From contig CM030934.1 in NCBI GenBank assembly GCA_018136815.1, positions 5,959,087-6,023,086 on the forward strand: a stretch of DNA of 64,000 nt, written 5' to 3'. The translations under genes and the position numbers were made by a program. This document shows positions 30,216-40,517 of this stretch, one piece after another (positions within the stretch are counted from its first letter, which is position 1; the number at the start of each line of letters is the position of its first letter). The notes beneath the pieces are model-generated. The model ran no database searches, was not told where the DNA came from, and saw nothing but the letters and a program-made list of their open reading frames with translations. The stretch is from Isochrysis galbana. Taxonomy: Eukaryota > Haptophyta > Isochrysidales > Isochrysidaceae.

Positions 30216-30481
30216 AGATGTGTTACTATGGCTTATACGCAACACACTGCCGCAAATGCATGTTGGCCGTCCACAATGAGTTTTCACGGGCGGTGCCCTC
30301 TAGGAGTACCTCATGGCTGATAGGTTGGTCGGCCTAGCATCCCCGAATCGCCGTGACCTTTCTCTCTTGTGAGAAAACTCTGAACCTCTCTCTAGTGAGA
30401 AGGCGCTGAACGCTAGGACAATCACAGGAGCCTTGAGCTTGAGCGGCTTGAGCAACCACACGGCGGAAGTCACATACATCC
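30216..30481. other. Spacer, no gene seen
   Basis: Short unique region between the element tail and the 3' end of the next gene. Confidence 0.35.
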
Positions 30482-31582
30482 TCAAGTAGACGCCGCTTGC
30501 CACGGCAATCGACCCGAGTGGAAAGCATACTGCGACGCGCGATCCGTGCGCCACAAATAATGCGCCGCCGCGGCTGACTCTTTTGCCGAGCGGAAGTGCC
30601 CTCCGGTGAGCGGGACTGCTTGAGGCCCTCGCACGCTATGCCTAGCACCACCAACCTCGGAGAGCTGGGAGGCTTGCGCTCGCTGCCTCATTTCCGAGGC
30701 CGCCTCGCTTCGCGTCGCCTTGCTCGTCTTTACAGTGGGGTCTGCCGCAGGCGTGATCTGCAATCCGCCATCTCGCACCGAAACGACTACCGCTGATCGG
30801 ATCGCGTCAATAGAGAGCTCCACTAGTGCACCCGACGTCGCTTGAGCACGTTCAATGGCGAGAGACACCAGCGGTGATAGACGCGGCCTTGGTGGAGGCC
30901 GAGCCAGGTTCGAGGCTATGAAAGGAGATGCCGACAATGGTAACGCCTGTATCTGAGGAGTGGGAGAGGCGGGTGCAGGCGCTGTCTTGGTCTTCTCCAC
31001 TTTCTGAGAAGACTTGGCGGAGCCCGCACGAGGAGAAACCACATCGTGGAATAGATTATTGGCCTTGGATTGGGCGGCATTGGATGAAGTAGTCTTGGTC
31101 TGGGCAGCCTTGGGTGGAGCAGCCTTGGCGGGGACAGCCTTGGCGGGGGCGGCTTCCTCCCATGGCGCCGCATTCGATGGGGCTCTGGAGACTTGTGCCA
31201 AGGCGGCAGCCTCCATCGAGGTGACTGGGGCCACACTGAACAGGGCCTCCGGAGAGAAGAACATAGAGACGTGCACAGCATCGAAGAGTGGCCCGATGAC
31301 TGCGGTAGGTCCAAAAGCGCCGCGCAGAGAAGCAGGCGCGCAGTTTTCCCCATCGGCATCGCCCACGAACAGGTGGAACGCCTCTGTGGCACGCGGGAGC
31401 GCCATCGCCCATGCGGTCACTGTGACGCGTTGTCCAGGACGGAGTGCGAGCGCGGCAGCCTGTTTGTTATTCAGCGCGATTTGCTGGATGCCTACGCACC
31501 GAAATCGCCGCTCCAATCGACGGCACATCTCGATCGCGCCGGCAGCGGGAAAGGCGAGGATCGCGGGCAGGGCCTCAGCCAT
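30482..31582 (-). CDS. Unknown protein with (P/A)KAA tandem linker
   Basis: A 366-residue single-exon protein. Residues 1-125 look folded (CRRLERRFRCVGIQQIALNN, RPGQRVTVTAWAMALPRATE, FHLFVGD, AVHVSMFFSPEALFSV). Residues about 140-180 are a reiterated linker (AAPAKAVPAKAAPPKAAQTK), then Pro/Ser-rich sequence, a second small folded block (LVSLAIERAQATSGALVELS; RSAVVVSVRDGGLQI) and a basic tail. No family recognised; nothing suggests targeting. Codon composition matches neighbouring host genes, so I regard it as a host gene. Confidence 0.6.
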   Translation of the reverse strand: MAEALPAILAFPAAGAIEMCRRLERRFRCVGIQQIALNNKQAAALALRPGQRVTVTAWAMALPRATEAFHLFVGDADGENCAPASLRGAFGPTAVIGPLFDAVHVSMFFSPEALFSVAPVTSMEAAALAQVSRAPSNAAPWEEAAPAKAVPAKAAPPKAAQTKTTSSNAAQSKANNLFHDVVSPRAGSAKSSQKVEKTKTAPAPASPTPQIQALPLSASPFIASNLARPPPRPRLSPLVSLAIERAQATSGALVELSIDAIRSAVVVSVRDGGLQITPAADPTVKTSKATRSEAASEMRQRAQASQLSEVGGARHSVRGPQAVPLTGGHFRSAKESAAAAHYLWRTDRASQYAFHSGRLPWQAAST

Positions 31583-32916
31583 CGCGCCACCCTCTCTCTC
31601 TTTCCCACAGCACGCGGCAGTCTCGTCGCGCGCCCCCTTCCCATCATCCCCTCTCTCTTCCTATGGGTAAAATAGTAAGAACAAAGTACGCCCCTTGTCT
31701 GTGGCCTCGAATTTTTAAGATTCTACCAAGGGGCCAGCCAGGGGGAGGCGCGAACAACGAACAACAATACGCGACCCCACTAGTAATTTTTTCTTGAGGT
31801 GGTAGGTGGGTGGCCGCCGGAAGGGGGGGGGGGGGGGGGGAGTTACTCTAGCGCAAAAAGGACGTGGGCGCGCCCGCGCGCCGGGCAAGCTCGGCCACAA
31901 TGTCCGCCGCCAAGACCCACCGGCCCACCTGCACCTGCACCAGGGCATAGGCACACAGGCACAGGGGCTGCGGCGGAGGGACAGGAGGAGTTTCTGCAAC
32001 CTACCCCTCGGGCGCCCCCCACAACTCCAGTCGACTGGGGCCTCTCTGTCTCTCTGAGACACCCCTTGGGACGCGCTGCGACAGTGTACAGTGTTGCCTG
32101 CGTCAGTCAGCGTCAGGTGGGCCCCAAAAATATCATTGAGCGTTACTAGCTTACTAGTGCTTAGTGCTTAGTGCTTAGTGCCACTACTCTCACTAGCCTT
32201 GCACCAACACGCCAAGCCATGAAGCACATGACCGCACCAAATCATGCAGGAATATGAAACCCTCAGGAAGAAACGGGAGAATAAAGATGTGCCTACTACA
32301 TCTGAGATTCTCATGACAAGATTTGGTTGTTGTACTGTGATCTGTGATATTTACGTTTACGTCGAGATCATCATGACCGCTTTATTGATCCTTTGGACAT
32401 TTGCATTTGCATCACTAACGAGGATCCCTGAGAGCAATCATGATGAAGTCATGAAGTCACCGAGCAGATGGTAGCTCTTCCTACTCAACCTCACAACCAA
32501 CAACCACCAACCACCCAGCCCCACCCCTATCTAAGAGTATGATACTCTAGTAGAGCGAGCAACCTGCAGGCAAGAATGATAGCATAAGGCAAGGATCCTC
32601 GTGACGGGATGTGTGTGAGTGTGTGTGTTTCGTCACGAGGTTTTACTCGCTTTGACCAACGGAGAGGGAAGGAAGGAAGGAAGAGAAGGGCGTTTGCGAC
32701 GAGCGCTCAGAGGGAGAGAGGGCGAGGAGGGGAAGGAGGTGAGAGTGGAGAAGAGGATCTCTCTTCTCTCTCCCCGCTGGGAAGAAGGAGGCCCCAAGGA
32801 GGGGACGGCCACGCCGGGCAGAGCGAGGGAGCAGGCGAGCGGCCGGGGGGAAGCAAGGGGAAGAGGAAGGAAAGCCCCCTAGAGAGCGAGCGAGCGAGCG
32901 AGTGAGCGGCATCGAC
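31583..32916. other. Intergenic region with low-complexity leader
   Basis: 31825-31842 G run; 32155-32180 triple GCTTAGT reiteration; 32560-32640 TG-rich; 32665-32900 polypurine leader (GGAAGGAAGG, GAGCGAGC) ahead of the protease-inhibitor gene. No coding potential. Confidence 0.45.
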
Positions 32917-34359
32917 ATGGCGCGCCTCCTCTGGCTGATCCTCGTCTCTGTCGCGCGCGCGGCCGAGCCAGAGGCCGCCCCGTGCGTCCCACAGCCCAAT
33001 GCTGCCTGCACAAAGGACTTCCGGCCGGTCTGCGTGGGCGGAGTCACATTTGCAAACGAGTGTCTTGCACGAGCTGCGTGTCACAAGGGAGAGCTGACGG
33101 AAGGCGTGTGCGGCACGAAAGATTCACACGTGCCGGAATACTTGCTGCTTGGCGGCGTGCCCATCGGAGCCGGGCCCACTGCCAATGCCGCATTCGGAGG
33201 ACACTACACTGCACGCACATCCGGTGCAAGCGAGGACGTCGGTGGCGACGATGTGGAGCTGGACGAGAAAGGTGGCGACGCGAAATGTACGGGCGGACAG
33301 GTGTGGAAGAAATGTGGCTCTAAGTGTACACGTACGTGCGATACGCCGGCGGTCTTCCCGTGTGTGCTCATGTGCATCCAACAGTGTGAGTGCCCCGTCG
33401 ACAAGCCTGTCTGGCACCAGGGGGCCTGCATTACCCAGGACCAGTGCCCTGATCGAGTGACAGCACCAAGCTCATATGGCCGGAGCGCTTCTTCATCGAT
33501 GGGCTCAGACGAGACTCCGATACTCGCCGGCGGCTTCTCGCCGTTGAGCGAATCGGAGCTGGCGCCGAACTCGAAGGTGCACCAGCTGGCAACCTATGGC
33601 CTGTCTGAATTGCAATCCAAAGTCTGTCCGGCGTCCAACTCGATCGCGTGCTCCCGCTTGGAGAGCGCCACGGTGGATCGAGTCTTATCTGCTAGTACAC
33701 AGGTAGTTGCCGGCTTGAACACGCATGTGGTGGCTCAAACTAGCGCGGGTGAGCTACAACTCACCTTCTTTGAGCAACCTTGGACAAGCACCTTTGAGTT
33801 GACTGAGGCATCGCTGAGCACGCCTGTGGGCGCAACCTCCGAAGCCTTGGTCACGGCCGACATCCTGAATCAACCCTTAAATCTCGACTTTGCAAGTCGT
33901 GCGGCCGCTGCCGAGAAAGCGTTGAGTAACGCAGGTGGCGATGGCGTCCGGTCTATGAATGAGCGGATGGTTGCTACACCAAGCGAGAAAAGGGCGTTCG
34001 TGTCGATTCCGCCCGGATCCTCGCTGTATGAGCGAGGTGATGAGACCATCGAATTGCGTCTGATCCCACCGGAGAAGATGACCACTACGGAAGCTTCAGC
34101 TTCAGGGCCGCAGGAGCAGCGATCCACGATGCAAGTCATCGTGGATGTTGGCCTTGTTGTTGCTGCACTTGTAGGCTTGGTCTTCTTGATCTCCCGTGTG
34201 GCCCGGGCGTCCAAGCGCCAGACTGCATGCCCTCCTGCCGGGCCAGGGGCGCCGCCAACCTCCGCTCTCTCGTTTTTTTCCACTGGAAATCTCGCGGTAG
34301 GCCACACACACCGAGAGAGCGGCAACAATGTGCGTTCAAGCCACACGGAGCTCGTTTAG
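32917..34359 (+). CDS. Membrane-anchored Kazal + TIL + cystatin protease-inhibitor protein
   Basis: A 480-residue single-exon protein; the ATG at 32917 opens a signal peptide (MARLLWLILVSVARA). Residues 23-65 form a Kazal-type domain with six cysteines (C23, C31, C39, C49, C55, C65; PVCVGGVTFANEC). Residues 124-177 form a trypsin-inhibitor-like (TIL) domain with all ten cysteines, ending CITQDQCP. Residues 200-290 form a cystatin domain with the complete inhibitory wedge: GG (205-206), QVVAG (262-266) and PW (288-289). A linker leads to a single transmembrane helix (VIVDVGLVVAALVGLVFLIS, about 406-426) and a short cytoplasmic tail. Kazal and TIL domains block serine proteases and cystatins block papain-like cysteine proteases, so the ectodomain could inhibit two classes. 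Function in the alga (defence, shedding control) is inference. Confidence 0.88.
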   Translation: MARLLWLILVSVARAAEPEAAPCVPQPNAACTKDFRPVCVGGVTFANECLARAACHKGELTEGVCGTKDSHVPEYLLLGGVPIGAGPTANAAFGGHYTARTSGASEDVGGDDVELDEKGGDAKCTGGQVWKKCGSKCTRTCDTPAVFPCVLMCIQQCECPVDKPVWHQGACITQDQCPDRVTAPSSYGRSASSSMGSDETPILAGGFSPLSESELAPNSKVHQLATYGLSELQSKVCPASNSIACSRLESATVDRVLSASTQVVAGLNTHVVAQTSAGELQLTFFEQPWTSTFELTEASLSTPVGATSEALVTADILNQPLNLDFASRAAAAEKALSNAGGDGVRSMNERMVATPSEKRAFVSIPPGSSLYERGDETIELRLIPPEKMTTTEASASGPQEQRSTMQVIVDVGLVVAALVGLVFLISRVARASKRQTACPPAGPGAPPTSALSFFSTGNLAVGHTHRESGNNVRSSHTELV

Positions 34360-34480
34360 ATGCCTGTTAGTCCTCTAAGCACACGGTCGGCACAGCCATA
34401 CGCTCGTTTCAGACTGGTCGACCCGCTCCCCGGCTCTGCGCGCTGCGACGCGTCAGTTCAGTGTTTACTATTACGAGAAC

Positions 34481-34860
34481 AACTCACTTTATAGTTTGTC
34501 GCGATGGAGCGCGCCGGCGCGCCTCTCTTTCGGCCCCCCCGCCGAGGGCGGCCCCCTAAGTCCCCATGCGACCAATCGCAGTCTAAGCGACCGCATCCGC
34601 CATCGGAGGCTGAACGGGTGCGTGCGACTCCGGTCGCACCCGACGGCCCGTGGCCTCGGCCACACCCAACACCGCAGACATGCTGGCCCCCCCTTTGGGG
34701 GCTGCACCACAACAAACCAGCACCACGCTCACACAGCCACACTTCCAATGGGCATGCCTTGCATGGCAGAGGCCCCTCTCACCCTAGCGATGGCCGCACT
34801 GCTCAGCCAGCGCGGCCCGAGACCGGGTGGCCCTTATGACACCGGTATAAAGTAACACAA
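34481..34860 (+). mobile_element. Hairpin-family 5' fragment with MERA-type ORF start
   Basis: Degenerate hairpin 34481-34500 (loop TTAT), ATG 34504, then codons for MERAGAPLFRPPRRGRPPKS...KRPHPPSEAERVRATPVAPD GPWPRPH. It shares this N-terminal peptide with the copies at 46253 and 37745. The frame is not open for long. Similarity ends near 34860. Confidence 0.6.
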
Positions 34861-34977
34861 TGGGCGAAACACCCGCAATACCCCGTGCCTTCTGGCAGGG
34901 GCTAGGGCTGGGCACTCATCAACATCAACCTGACCCAGACCTCTAGTGGGCGCGGGTAGAGGTGGGGAAGGCTGGGT

Positions 34978-35880
34978 TGAAAAGAAACATTCTTGAAGGT
35001 GCCCGCTATGCTACTAGTGACTCGCATTCGCACACTATCGCGTCGCCATCGCCTATACCACTACCACTACTCTCCCTTCCGCTCCCCCCCTCGTTCCTTT
35101 TTCTTCGGTTTTGGTTTTGGGGGGTCGGCCCATGTACACTACTTTGTACTTTGGGCCTCGCTTTGGGGGGAGGGGAGGGCGGGCCTCATGAGTTCGTTCG
35201 TGTTGGACTCGGGTACGGTCCATCCTTGTGTGGGGGCCCGGCCTTCCGGCTTCCGGCCTTCCCCAGTGGGTTTCTCGGGTGGGGGCGTTTCGTCCCTCCC
35301 CCTAGCTGCTAGGCTTGTTACTATCGACTATCGCCTTGATCGCTCTGTCTTATGTTGTTTTCTTGTCCAATTATCAACTATATGCTTAATTTTTAAACGC
35401 TCTAACTAAGAATGCTACGAGTTTACTGCTTGGTACTAGTTCGTTGTCGTCGTTCGTTTCGAATAGTGGGCGGAATTCATTGACGACGTCTATGCCTATG
35501 CGTTTTATTTTCGGCTGGCGGCCCATGTCTGCTTTGGCTCGTCTGGAGGCGTCCGTGTTGTTGCCATGTAGTGCCGCTTTGCATAGCGTGGTGTACCTCT
35601 CGATCATTTTTCTTATGACGTGGTCGCTATTGAATTTGATGTTGTCGTAGTGTATCCTGTAGAAATCTGTGAGGATGTACCTCCACGCCAGCAGGTACAG
35701 ATACAAGATCTCTCTCTCTTGCGTGTGGTGACAATGTTTTCGGTAATATGAACAGTCTGTCCGCGGCTAGTTCGGCCGTCGTGGCTGTCTCGTGGTTGTT
35801 GGTCGCCGTGTAGTCGGTGAGGTGGTGAATCGTGTCGAAGACGTCGTTTAGAGCTAGGCACGTGCCTCGAAAGCATCATC
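34978..35880 (-). mobile_element. 5'-truncated LINE-like retroelement abutting a host gene
   Basis: The minus strand reads LALNDVFDTIHHLTDYTATN...AELAADRLFILPKT, then after a frameshift MYLYLLAWRYILTDFYRIHY...IRKMIERYTTLCKAALHGNN and the conserved C-terminal block GRQPKIKRIGIDVVNEFRPL...LVAFLVRAFKN*, stopping at 35386. It is followed by a type-F 3' UTR ending CACCTTCAAGAATG plus T run at 34980. The C-terminal block is homologous to those at 46640-46778, 46960-47101 and 47594-47719. 5' truncation and T-run end fit target-primed insertion. Confidence 0.65.
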
Positions 35881-36375
35881 AGAGGTGACACCGGCGAGTG
35901 TAATGCTTGGTGAAGCAGCACCATCGGCCAGAGACTCAAAGCCGATAGGCTCGCCGTGCCAGTAAGCCTCCGAGTCTCCGCCAAGGGTGAGCGCGGCAGC
36001 ACTCAACATCTCGTGTCCTGGACAGCTGGCGGCTCCCTTTCGGAATACCCGCTCGGCCTCAGCATACTCCTTGGCCTTGACAAGGACAGCACCCACCTCA
36101 AGCCACGATTGTGGCTCCTCGGGAGCGGCTTGGAGAGCGTTGAGCTTGGCGTTGAGTGCAGAGGCAATCGACGGCGACATAAATCCATCTATTACAACGC
36201 TAGCCCCATTGGCCTTGCCTCCGCCGAATCCTCCAGCCTTGGGCTTAGTGCCGAACCCGCCGCCGCCCGCCTTGGCGGCTGGCTTGCTCTTTTTGCCAGG
36301 CGGCTTCACTTTGGCGAGGGCGTGGGCGGGCGCAAGGAGCGCGAGGAGGAGGAGGACGCGGCACCACGAGGACAT
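35854..36375 (-). CDS. Plastid/secretory TPR-like protein, 3' end modified by retroelement
   Basis: 173 residues from ATG 36375. Signal peptide (MSSWCRVLLLLALLAPAHA), Gly/Lys-rich spacer with KAGGGGFGTKPKAGGFGGGK (GFG repeats common in complex-plastid preproteins), then a TPR-like helical pair (PQSWLEVGAVLVKAKEYAEA, RVFRKGAASCPGHEMLSAAA). The last residues (ITLAGVTSDDAFEARA) run to a TAG at 35854-35856 that lies in, or at the edge of, the adjoining retroelement. The homologues I can picture continue into a further domain, so this copy may be truncated; that is inference. Confidence 0.6.
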   Translation of the reverse strand: MSSWCRVLLLLALLAPAHALAKVKPPGKKSKPAAKAGGGGFGTKPKAGGFGGGKANGASVVIDGFMSPSIASALNAKLNALQAAPEEPQSWLEVGAVLVKAKEYAEAERVFRKGAASCPGHEMLSAAALTLGGDSEAYWHGEPIGFESLADGAASPSITLAGVTSDDAFEARA

Positions 36376-36899
36376 TTCAATAAAAATGCCCAGCTCGCGC
36401 TCTCGCGCTCGCGCTCGCGCTCTCTCTCCCCCTCCGTGTGGCTCTCTCGCTGCCGCCTCCTCGCCCCCCCCCCTCTACCTCGGCCTCGTTGCCCAGGAGA
36501 GCCGCGTGGACAGACAGCACATCGGGAGCCCCCGCCCCCGCCCCCCCCCCGGTACACACCAGGCACAGGGCGAACGAAGAAAGGAGCCTGATTATGAAAA
36601 TAGAAATGGTTTACTGCGAGCTACAGTAGGGGCGCACCATGAAGAAAACAGAGAATTTTGTCCTCTACTCGTATATACTTTCCTTGTCCTTAGCGCTCGG
36701 CCGCGAGACCATAAGACTTTCTTAAGCTGGATTTCTTGCGCGGTTTGCCGAGAGCTACAATATGTATCCCCGTTGCCTTTCTACTTTCTATGGTCCGGAT
36801 GAGAGAACTGAAGCCGAGGACAAATTCTAATTCTAAAATGAGTGAAGAGTGAACGCCACTGGCCGCTGGTTGCCGTCCCTTGCTGACGTTTGACGTGTC
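36376..36899. other. 5' flank and spacer
   Basis: 36395-36480 is a CGCTCT/CTCT low-complexity leader of the minus-strand gene, and 36540-36556 a C run. The remainder is unique and non-coding. Confidence 0.4.
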
Positions 36900-37165
36900 A
36901 ACGCTGCATCAAGCGCGCCGCCACCAGGCCCCCCCAGCCCCACCCCCCACCCCACCCACACACACCGCCACACACACGACACACGCGCGCGCGCGAGGCC
37001 GAAAGTAGAGCACATGCACATGGGCATGGGCCGATCCCCCCAACCCCCAACCCCCCAATACCAATACCGAACAAAAAGAGGACTGAGGGGGGGAAGCGCA
37101 AAGGGGAGTGGTTGGTGGGGTAAGGGCTCGAAGAATAGGCACGTACAGGATATAACATTGATTAT
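36900..37165 (+). mobile_element. Retroelement 3' module (type F, GGATATAACATT end)
   Basis: Matches the type-F module (GCACATGGGCATGGGCCGATCC; GAACAAAAAGAGG) and ends AGGATATAACATTGATTATTTTA. The last 23 bases are shared with the element end at 52889. It abuts an oppositely oriented hairpin-family copy. Confidence 0.6.
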
Positions 37166-37765
37166 TTTATTTTTATGTATTGGTGCTGTTGAGGTTTGTT
37201 GTGTGATGTGTCGTTCTTGCTGAGGGGCTCGCCCTCAACGCGTCGTGAGCCTCCCGTGTAGGGTGGGTGGGGATGCGGCCTTCAGGCCTCTTTGGTTCGA
37301 GCTTGTCAGCTTCCTCGGTCGGTCGGCCCTGAGGCTTGTGCTCAATGTGTGCAACATTGCGCAATTGGCACAGTCCTCTGGTGGGGTGTGTTGGATTGAC
37401 TGGTCTGGCCTGAGCCACGCGCTGACGCGCGTGGCCGGATCCACGACTGTGTAGGGGCCCAGCCCGGAGGCTTTCCCTATGGGAGGTGTCTGCTTGGCGC
37501 AGTGGCCCGCTTTGGGGCAGGCCTTGGGTGCTTGGGGGGAGGAGCTGGAGTGTGTGGCCATGGCGGCCATGGTGGCCTTGTTGGTGTGGGGCTCTCAGGT
37601 GGCGGCACGGGCCGCGGCTCGTGTTCACCTGGTCCGCCTTCGGGGTGGCTCGTGCGCGCTTCGGCGGCGCGGCGTTGGTCGCGGCCCGTTCGGCCGGCGC
37701 GGCGGGGGTGACGGCAGGAGAGGAGGGGAGCGACGCGCGCTCCATGACCCTATAAAGATAGTTGT
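37166..37765 (-). mobile_element. Hairpin-family copy with intact MERA-type ORF
   Basis: On the minus strand, ATG 37745 opens a 190-codon frame to 37173: MERASLPSSPAVTPAAPAER...PPKRARATPKADQVNT, then His/Arg/Pro-rich sequence. The first ~45 residues match the ORFs at 46253 and 34504 (MERA...KRxRxxPxADQV). TTTATAG precedes the ATG, but the hairpin is weak here (three loop-proximal pairs). This is the longest open ORF1-like frame of the family in the window; Lys/Arg content suggests nucleic-acid binding. Confidence 0.55.
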
Positions 37766-38285
37766 CAGGGGCGCGGTCGAAGCGAAGGCGGAGAGGCTGG
37801 TGGCCAAGGGCGCGGGCGGTTGGAGTGGTTGGAATGGATGAGGTGGCTGAATGGAGTTGTGGGGAGTGGTTGGAGCGAGCTGGCGGGCGCTCCTGCTTTC
37901 GCGCGCGCGCTTGCGTAGAACGTCACTGTGAGTCACCACCACTATCTTTTGAAAAAAGAAGCACATGCCGGCCTAGATAGTGACAGGGGGCAACTTTTTC
38001 TCTAGTTGGAGCAACCTCTACAGGTCTAAGGATCAAATTTTAAGCTTTCCAATAGAAATGGGGCCGTTTTGAGAAGCTCAAGCCTCTACTCTACTTTACT
38101 CAATCGCAGTCTGTAAAGTAGAGTAGAGTCTAGTATTTTGGTGGTTCGAGACCTGTCCCAACCGACTACCGCCCTGCAGCGCCCTCCCCGCGCTCCCCCC
38201 TCTCCCTTTCTCCTTCCTCCCCTCTCCCCACCCTTCCCCCCTCTGCCATCCCTCTCTCTCGGCCCCCCCTTCTCAACCTCCTGCC
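37766..38285. other. Spacer and pyrimidine-rich leader of transporter gene
   Basis: 38160-38285 is C/T-rich, as at other gene starts. 37975-38140 is AT-richer, with no coding potential. Confidence 0.4.
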
Positions 38286-40517
38286 ATGTCCACCAGCTCA
38301 CTCTGCGGCAATGCCTTTGCGGTGATTGGGTACGGCATGTGCTCATCGCTCATGCTTGTGGTGAACAAGCTGGCGGTACACTATCTTCCAGCTCCCTCCT
38401 TCGTCCTGCTCATCCAATTCTTCGCTTCCTGGTTCGTCGTGAAGGCGTTTGGTGTCTGTGGAGCCATCGAAGTCGACTTGCTCGAGTGGCGCAAGCTGCG
38501 CGCTTTTCTGCCAATCTCCGCTGCATTCATCGCATGCGTCTATGCAAACATGAAAACGCTCCAATTTGCCAACGTGTGTACCCACGCCACTTGACGGCCC
38601 CATGTGGCGTGTCCTGTCAGAAGCCGAGCTCCATGCATTGTGTTGCGTCGCAACCCCATCTACATGCGTAATTCGTCTGGAATACACAGGTGGAAACTTT
38701 CATCGTCTTCCGCGCTTCAACTCCGTTGGCCATCTCAATCGCCGAATGGATGTTCCTTGGAAGGGAGCTTCCGAATTGTCGTTCATTCATCTGCCTAGTT
38801 GCCCTTCTCTTCGCCGCGGTTGGGTGCGTGCTACCCGAGCACATCCTTGATGGTCGCATCTCGTGCGGGTGTACTTGGCACGCATGCACATGGTTTGCTT
38901 GCATTTTTTTCAAGCCATGCGATTCAGTCACACATCTATCCACCATGTCACTGCGATGGCCATGGCCAGCGACATCTCAGGGATGCGCCGTCACCTTGTG
39001 TCAAAATCGATGCTTTTGATAGCGTGGACAGGCAATGTCCGTGCCTTGTGGGCACGGGCATACCCCATCTGCTCTCAGACATGTCAACACCGAGAGCTCT
39101 CCCTTTGCACTACTTAGGTATATGTACTTTGACTCTCATTTTATCGTGCATGGCTACATCTGGGTTGGCGTCTGGTGCGCTCTGCACATCACATCCTTCA
39201 CTGCGCCCAATAGCACAAAGTCCCGATTCTCGTTTTCCACCGCAATGTCTCATTGCTAGACTAGAAGTCGCTGGGCGTGTGCACCAACGGCAGCAGAAGA
39301 ACAGCTCATCGCGGTCAATCGCATGGGGGGTCATCGGATGACATGGGGCATATCTGCCTGGCAGTTACTCCCGCACTTACTTGCTAGATTTGATGTAGGA
39401 TGCCATGCGCATGCTGTAATCACTTAACTCCCGGCCCTCTTTGTGGCAGGTACGTCATATTTTGTTTCGACCAGCTCTATATCAAGTTCGCGGTGGATGC
39501 GACAGTGGTTGATTCGAATTGGGGCCGTGTCTTCTACACCAATCTGTGGGCATGTGCCATTGCTGGCGTTGGCACGGTTGCAACTGAGCCGCATACACTG
39601 ATGAGCATGCACTGGGGACCAATGAATTTGGGTACGTGCACATCGCCGTGAATTTAAACGTTCCCGAAATCCACATGCGACGATTAGGGATGTAGCGTAA
39701 GACCCATCTCCGCTCAATATGCCTGCTGCCCATTTGGAGAGCGGAACGTCCCGTATCTGTCCAGGTGCTCTCGCCATCTCGGCGGCTTTGGGTGTGGGCA
39801 TGTCTTATTTTGCCTTCCTATGTCGCGCCTCCGTCTCCGCCACTTGTTTCACCATCATCGGGAATGTTTGCAAGGTGATTCGCACGCCGCGTTCAAGCTA
39901 AATTTGGATTCGATTCCGCCCCCCACTTTCTGTGGCTTGTATATTGGACATCTCGCTGATCCCAAGCAAATGATGAAGCGGCCGTGCATATGGTCGATTA
40001 TGGGCGCTTACCGTCTTCATCAACGTGCTCATTTGGGACAAGCACGCGACCAAAGAGGGGCTCGCGTGTCTCGCGGTCAGCCTTGTGGCCGCTGCCTTTT
40101 ATCAGCAGGTGCCCTCACGCACAATGCCATGTGCAGCTAGAGGCACCCATCATCAACTCCTTTGTCATCGCTTTCGAGGGGAGGCGGACTGGGATTGGGG
40201 AGGGGGGGGGCGTTGCTTGCGGTCTTTTTGGCCTGAGACCTTCATCGGGATCTTGCTCACTCACCGCGGACTTTTGCCACGTGTGAGCCCCTAGCACAAA
40301 TCGGGCCCAACGATTGCCTCGTCGAATCACGGAAGAATCTCGTGTCATTTCTGCTTAAGCGTGTGTTCTCCATTGCGGCCTCAATCAAGTCCAAGTCCAA
40401 GCTCACGTGGTTACAGGACTAGCTGACATGCCCCTTCCCGAAACGTCCATGCAGGCGCCAAAGCGGCAAGATAGCAGCTTAGGCATCTCGTATTTACCAG
40501 TTGCTGCATCTAGCTGA
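38286..40517 (+). CDS. Nucleotide-sugar (GDP-mannose-type) transporter, seven exons
   Basis: Exons: 38286-38573, 38690-38823, 39118-39174, 39450-39631, 39765-39874, ~40007-40108 and 40455-40517. Introns 1-4 and 6 are GT-AG and phase-consistent. The protein is a DMT-superfamily nucleotide-sugar transporter: SLMLVVNKLAVHYLPAPSFV, LKxANVETFIVFRASTPLAI, GYIWVGVWYVIFCFDQLYIK, VDSNWGRVFYTNLWACAIAG, GVGMSYFAFLCRASVSATCF, LTVFINVLIWDKHATKEGLA and YQQAPKRQDS are all in family order, with about ten membrane helices. Golgi import of GDP-sugar for glycosylation is the expected role; exact substrate is inference. Odd point: the intron between exons 5 and 6 has a GTGATT donor but no AG in the required frame before CTTACCGTCTTC. 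So there is a non-canonical acceptor, an indel, or a decayed gene. Confidence 0.82.
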
